A program made the position numbers and the translations under genes. This document shows, piece by piece, positions 60,431 to 64,000 of a DNA stretch of 64,000 nt (positions within the stretch are counted from its first letter, which is position 1; every line of letters starts with the position of its first letter). The stretch comes from JAJFUG01 sp964473155 (GTDB taxonomy: Bacteria; Gemmatimonadota; Glassbacteria; GWA2-58-10). The stretch spans positions 61,571-125,570 of the forward strand of contig CAYYNT010000004.1 in NCBI GenBank assembly GCA_964473155.1, written 5' to 3'. The notes under the pieces were generated by a model, which ran no database searches, was not told where the DNA came from, and saw only the letters and a program-made list of their open reading frames with translations.

Positions 60431-60458
60431 GTAGAGGCAATTCATGAATTGCCTCTAC
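60431..60458. repeat. 28-bp perfect palindrome, family copy 2
   Basis: A perfect palindrome with arms GTAGAGGCAATTCA and its complement, followed by AAAAAT. It starts 18 bp after the stop codon of the large glycosidase gene and lies 40 bp before the PhzF-like gene. Length, outer bases and symmetry match the element at 57286-57313, but the cores differ (AATTCATGAATT against GACCGGCCGGTC). Confidence 0.75.
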
Positions 60459-60497
60459 AAAAATACCCTGATGGAAAATGATACCGGAGGGATAACC

Positions 60498-61292
60498 ATG
60501 ACAGGGACCCCGATCTATCAGGTGGATTCTTTCACCAGCGCGTCTTTCCGGGGCAATCCGGCCGGAGTCTGTTTTCCCGAATCCGGCGCTTCCGTTGAAT
60601 GGATGCAGTCAGTCGCCGCCGAGATGAACCTTTCGGAAACCGCATTCCTTATGGGCAGCCGGGGACGCTACAACCTGCGCTGGTTCACTCCGCGCGCCGA
60701 GGTGGAGCTGTGCGGCCACGCCACCCTCGCCGCGGCCCATATCCTCTGGACCGAGGGGCGCGAACCGGAGGGAAGATGTCTGATTTTCGACACCCTGAGC
60801 GGCGAACTAAGCGCCACCCGGGACCGGGACTGGATCGAACTGGATTTCCCAGCCGATCCGCCGCAGCCATGCGATCCGCCCGGCGGCCTGGCCGAAGCCC
60901 TTGGCTGCAAGCCCCTGTGCGTCCTGAAATGCAGGTACGACTGGTTCTGCGTACTGGAGAGCGAGACCGCCGTACGCGCCCTGGACCCGGATTTTCGCGC
61001 CCTGGCCGGATTGACCAGCCGCGGACTGCTTGTTACTTCAACTTCCGATGATCCGCGGTACGATTTTGTCTCACGTTTTTTCGCCCCGGCCGTGGGTATC
61101 GATGAGGACCCGGTCACCGGCTCGGCGCATTGCTGTCTGGGTCCCTGGTGGGCGGAAAAACTGGGAAAGAAATCCCTGACCGGGTTCCAGGCCTCCCGCC
61201 GCGGCGGCGTGGTGCGGGTGATACCGCGCGGGGAGCGTGTCCGCCTGGCCGGGGAAGCCGTAACCGTGATACGTGGCGCATTGCAGGGATAA
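60498..61292 (+). CDS. PhzF-family isomerase
   Basis: A 264-aa cytoplasmic protein of the diaminopimelate-epimerase-like PhzF family. The ATG at 60498 has GGAGG 7 nt upstream and gives MTGTPIYQVDSFTS, the expected first strand. The catalytic-type Glu47 lies in MNLSETAFL; RWFTPRAEVELCGHATLAAAH follows, and DPVTGSAHCCLGPWW is near residue 200. The family includes the phenazine enzyme PhzF and many uncharacterised isomerases, and no other phenazine genes are present, so a phenazine role should not be inferred. It starts 40 bp after a palindrome and ends 28 bp before the deacetylase-like gene. Confidence 0.88.
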   Translation: MTGTPIYQVDSFTSASFRGNPAGVCFPESGASVEWMQSVAAEMNLSETAFLMGSRGRYNLRWFTPRAEVELCGHATLAAAHILWTEGREPEGRCLIFDTLSGELSATRDRDWIELDFPADPPQPCDPPGGLAEALGCKPLCVLKCRYDWFCVLESETAVRALDPDFRALAGLTSRGLLVTSTSDDPRYDFVSRFFAPAVGIDEDPVTGSAHCCLGPWWAEKLGKKSLTGFQASRRGGVVRVIPRGERVRLAGEAVTVIRGALQG

Positions 61293-61320
61293 GGTCTATT
61301 TGCGCTTAAAAGAGGTAGCG

Positions 61321-62385
61321 ATGTCTCACGTGCGATTCCTGCTGCTGGCTGCTCTGATCACGGCGGCCCGCCCGCTTCCAGCCGCTGATCTTACAGTCGT
61401 GTTCCGCTACGATGACTGCTCCATGCGCAGCCCGATCATGTCCGAACTTGAGCTGCTGCGGATTTTCCAGAAGCACGGGATGCGGATTACTTTCGCGCTG
61501 ACTCCGTTCGTCTGCGCGGGCGACGGTCACGAGATAAAGCCGCAGCCGGAGCTGCCGTACACCCAGGAAAGAGTATTTTCTCTGTCCCCCTTTCTCGGAG
61601 ACAGCACCCTCGAACTGGCCCTTCACGGTCTGAGGCACCAGAATGTGCTGGCGGGGGGCCATCCCTGGAAATCGGATTTTATCGGGGTGGGATACAGCGA
61701 GTTCTTCGGCCTTGATCTCGAGACTCAGATAAGCAGGATCGAGCGGGGCGCTGATTACGTCGAAAGCATGTTCGGCGTGCGTCCGGCGGTATTCGTTCCG
61801 CCTTGGAACAGCTACGATATTACAACCATCCGGGCGCTGGAAAACCTGGGCTTTTCCTGCCTGTCCGCCGGGGCGCGCGGACCGGCCCCGCTGTCATCAA
61901 AACTGGCTTTCCTTCCGGCGACCTGCGACAACATGGGACGAATGCGGGAAACGGTGGAGGCCTGGCGGGAGGAGGGCTGCCCGGAGGCGCTTGTGACTGT
62001 CATGCTGCACGCCTCATCGTTTTCTGGAGCCGAGGAACGGCGGAACGCCGCTCTGGATGGTCTCGACTCCACCCTGGCCTGGCTCGGCGCTCAAACCGGA
62101 GTCAGGGTGCTGAGCCTGGGGCAGGCCGCCATGCAACTGTCCGATACGGGAGCGGAACGTTTCAAAAGCTACAACAGATACCGGAAGGCCTGGTATTTAC
62201 TGCCGCAGTCAATCCGGACCCGGCCGCTTGAGCTGTACCTGAGCCGTAGTTCGCTCCAAGGCTTGACCCGTCTCGGCTGGACTCTCACCGCTTTGCTGTA
62301 TGCTGCGCCGTTGATTATCGCCGCGCTTGTCACGGTTTGGCTGGTGCGGCGCCGCCGGATACAGAAGTCCCCGGCGCGGAGCTGA
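61321..62385 (+). CDS. Exported polysaccharide-deacetylase-like protein (DUF2334 type)
   Basis: A 354-aa protein with a signal peptide (MSHVRFLLLAALITAARPLPAA, cut by context) and a C-terminal transmembrane helix (ALLYAAPLIIAALVTVWLV) followed by basic residues, so it is probably anchored in the inner membrane facing the periplasm. The NodB-type metal motif is visible as VVFRYDDCS near residue 28 and ELALHGLRHQN near 100 (His-x-x-x-His), then VFVPPWNSYDITTIRALENLGFSC near 158 and VMLHASSF near 223. It likely removes N- or O-acetyl groups from a glycan. Its last 56 bases overlap the convergent thermonuclease gene. Confidence 0.75.
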   Translation: MSHVRFLLLAALITAARPLPAADLTVVFRYDDCSMRSPIMSELELLRIFQKHGMRITFALTPFVCAGDGHEIKPQPELPYTQERVFSLSPFLGDSTLELALHGLRHQNVLAGGHPWKSDFIGVGYSEFFGLDLETQISRIERGADYVESMFGVRPAVFVPPWNSYDITTIRALENLGFSCLSAGARGPAPLSSKLAFLPATCDNMGRMRETVEAWREEGCPEALVTVMLHASSFSGAEERRNAALDGLDSTLAWLGAQTGVRVLSLGQAAMQLSDTGAERFKSYNRYRKAWYLLPQSIRTRPLELYLSRSSLQGLTRLGWTLTALLYAAPLIIAALVTVWLVRRRRIQKSPARS

Positions 62386-62983
62386 CCCGTTCCGCCACCC
62401 TTGCCCGCCTGTGTTCGCGACGCCAGAGCCAGGGCGGCTCAAATGCTGGTTTTCCAGCCTGACGGGCGGCTTGTTCGATCCTTGCGGCCAGTTCCGGGAA
62501 CCCGTTGTCCCCATAGTGGCTGACATTTTCGTATGCCATTCCTGCGGCGATCATCCTTTCCGCGAACAGGCCGCCGTCAACGAAAACATGCGCCAGCAGA
62601 CGGCCATAGCTGTCGTTCCGGTAGGGCAGGTATTCGACTGTGGCCGATGATTCGATAATCCTCGAGGCCTCGGCCGAGGCTATCTCCCCCAGGTCTTTCC
62701 CATCCGGACCGGTCTGGCCCTTCTCAGGGGCGTCCAAACCCAGCAAGCGTATCCGCCGCCCGTCCATCTCGAACGTATCCCCGTCGATCACCCGGACCTG
62801 CGATGCCGTAACGCGCTCCCTGTCCTGCGGCTCTCCTTTTTTCCATTCCTGACGCGCTCCCCCCATCCACTCCCTGAGCGCCTTTTCTCCTCCCAGCAGC
62901 CATATCGCGAATGCGGCTGTCACAATCAGGGCCAGGCGGACTATCCTCCGGCGTGACAGGCTCTTGCTCCTGCGGACAGCCAT
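62330..62983 (-). CDS. Membrane-anchored thermonuclease-family protein
   Basis: A 217-aa staphylococcal-nuclease-like protein. A hydrophobic N-terminal segment (IVRLALIVTAAFAIWLLGG) anchors or exports it. The OB-fold core shows VRVIDGDTFEMDGRRIRLLGLDAPE near residue 62 (Asp/Arg of the calcium and phosphate site), and NDSYGRLLAHVFVDGGLFAERMI near 125 (second catalytic Arg). It probably degrades DNA or RNA outside the cytoplasm. It follows the metallo-hydrolase gene by 15 bp. Its 3' end overlaps the convergent gene 61321-62385 by 56 bp, and the overlapping C-terminal residues are low-complexity and unlikely to matter for catalysis. Confidence 0.85.
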   Translation of the reverse strand: MAVRRSKSLSRRRIVRLALIVTAAFAIWLLGGEKALREWMGGARQEWKKGEPQDRERVTASQVRVIDGDTFEMDGRRIRLLGLDAPEKGQTGPDGKDLGEIASAEASRIIESSATVEYLPYRNDSYGRLLAHVFVDGGLFAERMIAAGMAYENVSHYGDNGFPELAARIEQAARQAGKPAFEPPWLWRREHRRARVAERVSSAPGTSVSGGAAPAKP

Positions 62984-62998
62984 TTAAAAACCTCGCGT

Positions 62999-63760
62999 TC
63001 AAATTTCAAAACTGTCGCAGTCCCGGGCGGCAATCACGGTGACACCTGAAAGCCTTTCGCATTCCAGGGCCAGCGACGAGGGATCGAATGGGGGATAAAC
63101 GTGCACTATCACGGCCTTCTTCGCCCCGGACTCCCGGATTGTCCGCGCCACGCTGTCCGGACTCATGTGCCCCTCCAGGCAATGGCTGCCGTCCGTGGAA
63201 CACTCGCAGAGAAGAAGGTCGCAGCCGCGGGCCAGTTCCACCAGTTCCGGGCAGTACTGAGTATCTCCGCTATATGCCAGGCTCCGGCCTTCGCTTTCCA
63301 TCCGCCAGGCCAGTGACAGTGACTTTCCGTGGCAGGCCGCGCCCGCCCGAACGGTCCAGCCGGCTTCCTCGACTGAATCTCCGGGATTAATCTCACGCAG
63401 ATCAAGCCTGAAACGTTTCGGCGCCGCGGCGGGCCAGGCCGTGCAGACTTTCTCGAAAAAAGCGGCCAGCCCCGGAGGCCCGTAAAGGTTCAGTTCCGAG
63501 ACCTCTGAGGCTACAGGAGCGTAGTTCAGGGCAAAAGTCAGGGCTGGCAGCTCCAGGCAGTGATCCGGGTGAAAGTGGCTGATAAACACCCGCGACAGTC
63601 CGCTCCAGTCTATCCCGGCCCTTGCCGCGCGCTGAAGGGCGCCGGGGCCGCAGTCGAACAGCAGACTGTTGTCACCGGCCCGCACGACATGGCCGCTCAT
63701 CCCGTAATCCGGGTGCGGCGCCAGAGTGCCCGCGCCCAGCACCGTCAATTTCATCTTCAA
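62999..63760 (-). CDS. Metallo-beta-lactamase-fold hydrolase (RNase Z/ElaC-like)
   Basis: A 253-aa cytoplasmic hydrolase. The start MKMKLTVLGAGTLAPHPDYG is the usual first strand of RNase Z-like proteins. Metal ligands are in SHFHPDHCLELPAL (His62, His64, Asp66, His67), AGAACHGKSLSLAWRM near 141, YSGDTQYCPELVELARGCDLLLCECS near 168 (bridging Asp), and VIVHVYPPF near the C-terminus (final His). The protein is shorter than tRNase Z and lacks a clear exosite arm, so it is more likely a phosphodiesterase or related hydrolase than tRNase Z itself. The thermonuclease gene follows after 15 bp. Confidence 0.85.
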   Translation of the reverse strand: MKMKLTVLGAGTLAPHPDYGMSGHVVRAGDNSLLFDCGPGALQRAARAGIDWSGLSRVFISHFHPDHCLELPALTFALNYAPVASEVSELNLYGPPGLAAFFEKVCTAWPAAAPKRFRLDLREINPGDSVEEAGWTVRAGAACHGKSLSLAWRMESEGRSLAYSGDTQYCPELVELARGCDLLLCECSTDGSHCLEGHMSPDSVARTIRESGAKKAVIVHVYPPFDPSSLALECERLSGVTVIAARDCDSFEI

Positions 63761-63853
63761 CCTCTCAACACGGATTATTCATTAATTCGATTTCAACAAG
63801 GAAAAATTATCCACGAAGTCACGCGAAGAGACGCTAACTTATTTTTTATTAAG

Positions 63854-63898
63854 CTGTTCAGATTTGTGCGGGGACACGGTTGCAACGTGTCCGAACAG
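63854..63898. repeat. Compound inverted repeat near the right edge
   Basis: An outer CTGTTC (63854-63859) pairs with GAACAG (63893-63898), and inside it GGACACG (63872-63878) pairs with CGTGTCC (63886-63892). A second hairpin, GGGGCAC with GTGCCCC, follows at 63931-63952. Between them lies GAGGCTGTCCCAAAAG, which resembles ends of some insertion sequences. No gene is visible from 63761 to the window end, so the element, if any, continues outside. Confidence 0.45.
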
Positions 63899-64000
63899 TC
63901 TTTCATGAGGCTGTCCCAAAAGTCTAAAATGGGGCACGGCGCGCTGTGCCCCTTGTATCTTGAAAAGAGATTATTAATAGTTCAAGAGGTTGTAGTTGGC

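Noticed and set aside
60498..61292. Phenazine biosynthesis role for the PhzF-like gene
   Set aside because: No other phenazine genes are present, and most PhzF-family proteins have other or unknown functions.

Overview
The window is one contiguous stretch of GC-rich bacterial chromosome, densely packed with 46 protein genes that I can support. No tRNA, rRNA or CRISPR array is visible. Most products are exported: Sec signal peptides, lipoprotein signals and two twin-arginine leaders. Secreted glycosidases, parallel beta-helix proteins, dockerin-like tails, Gfo/Idh/MocA dehydrogenases, SGNH lipoproteins and GH123-like (DUF4091) proteins without any SusC/SusD pair suggest an uncultured, carbohydrate-degrading, Gram-negative-type bacterium. 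Lineages around the FCB group (for example Glassbacteria, Latescibacterota or KSB1) would fit. This placement is inference from gene content; no marker gene is present.

Layout. 1-4.2 kb: a complete phosphate operon, pstS-pstC-pstA-pstB-phoU. 4.3-6.2 kb: an oxidoreductase and a Tat-exported NIPSNAP-like protein on the minus strand. 6.2-7.05 kb: a gene-free, AT-rich region holding a long palindromic element, a structured segment and a dispersed repeat. 7.05-15.9 kb: a minus-strand operon (symporter, heparinase II/III, NIPSNAP-like protein, GH2, propeller lipoprotein, sugar 2-epimerase) that reads as one polysaccharide uptake and breakdown unit. 15.9-18.8 kb: a divergent MBOAT/SGNH pair, probably for O-acylation of a surface polysaccharide. 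18.8-20.4 kb: a TusA-like protein and two FKBP prolyl isomerases. 21-38 kb: a long minus-strand series: an unknown secreted protein with its own promoter, an M19 dipeptidase, a beta-helix protein, a sugar isomerase and dehydrogenase, two SGNH lipoproteins, two GH123-like proteins, a Tat-exported TIM-barrel protein and an esterase. A strong promoter lies 245 nt upstream of the esterase. 38.4-41.6 kb: a ROK repressor with an apparent self-operator, and a third GH123-like protein.

41.8-46.4 kb: three tandem plus-strand beta-helix paralogues, the first two with dockerin-like tails. 46.5-47.3 kb: a compact unit unlike its surroundings: a near-consensus promoter, a short two-hairpin RNA ending in an intrinsic terminator, and an AT-rich NYN-domain nuclease gene whose start codon lies 3 nt after the terminator T-run. 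47.4-50.6 kb: a membrane/spermidine-synthase/TPR fusion. 50.9-60.4 kb: secreted glycan-active proteins (six-hairpin glycosidase, GIPC-transferase-N-like propeller, amidohydrolase, GH39-like, concanavalin-like, and a large TIM-barrel protein). 60.5-63.8 kb: a PhzF-like protein, a polysaccharide-deacetylase-like protein, a thermonuclease and a metallo-beta-lactamase-fold hydrolase. The last 240 bases hold palindromes.

The most unusual items are the promoter/short-RNA/terminator/NYN unit at 46508-47270, a pair of 28-bp perfect palindromes with shared arms and different cores (57286, 60431), the long palindrome at 6487-6638, and the paralogue-rich exported glycan-degradation locus at 23.8-46.4 kb. 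All functions are assigned by reading protein motifs by eye, without database searches.
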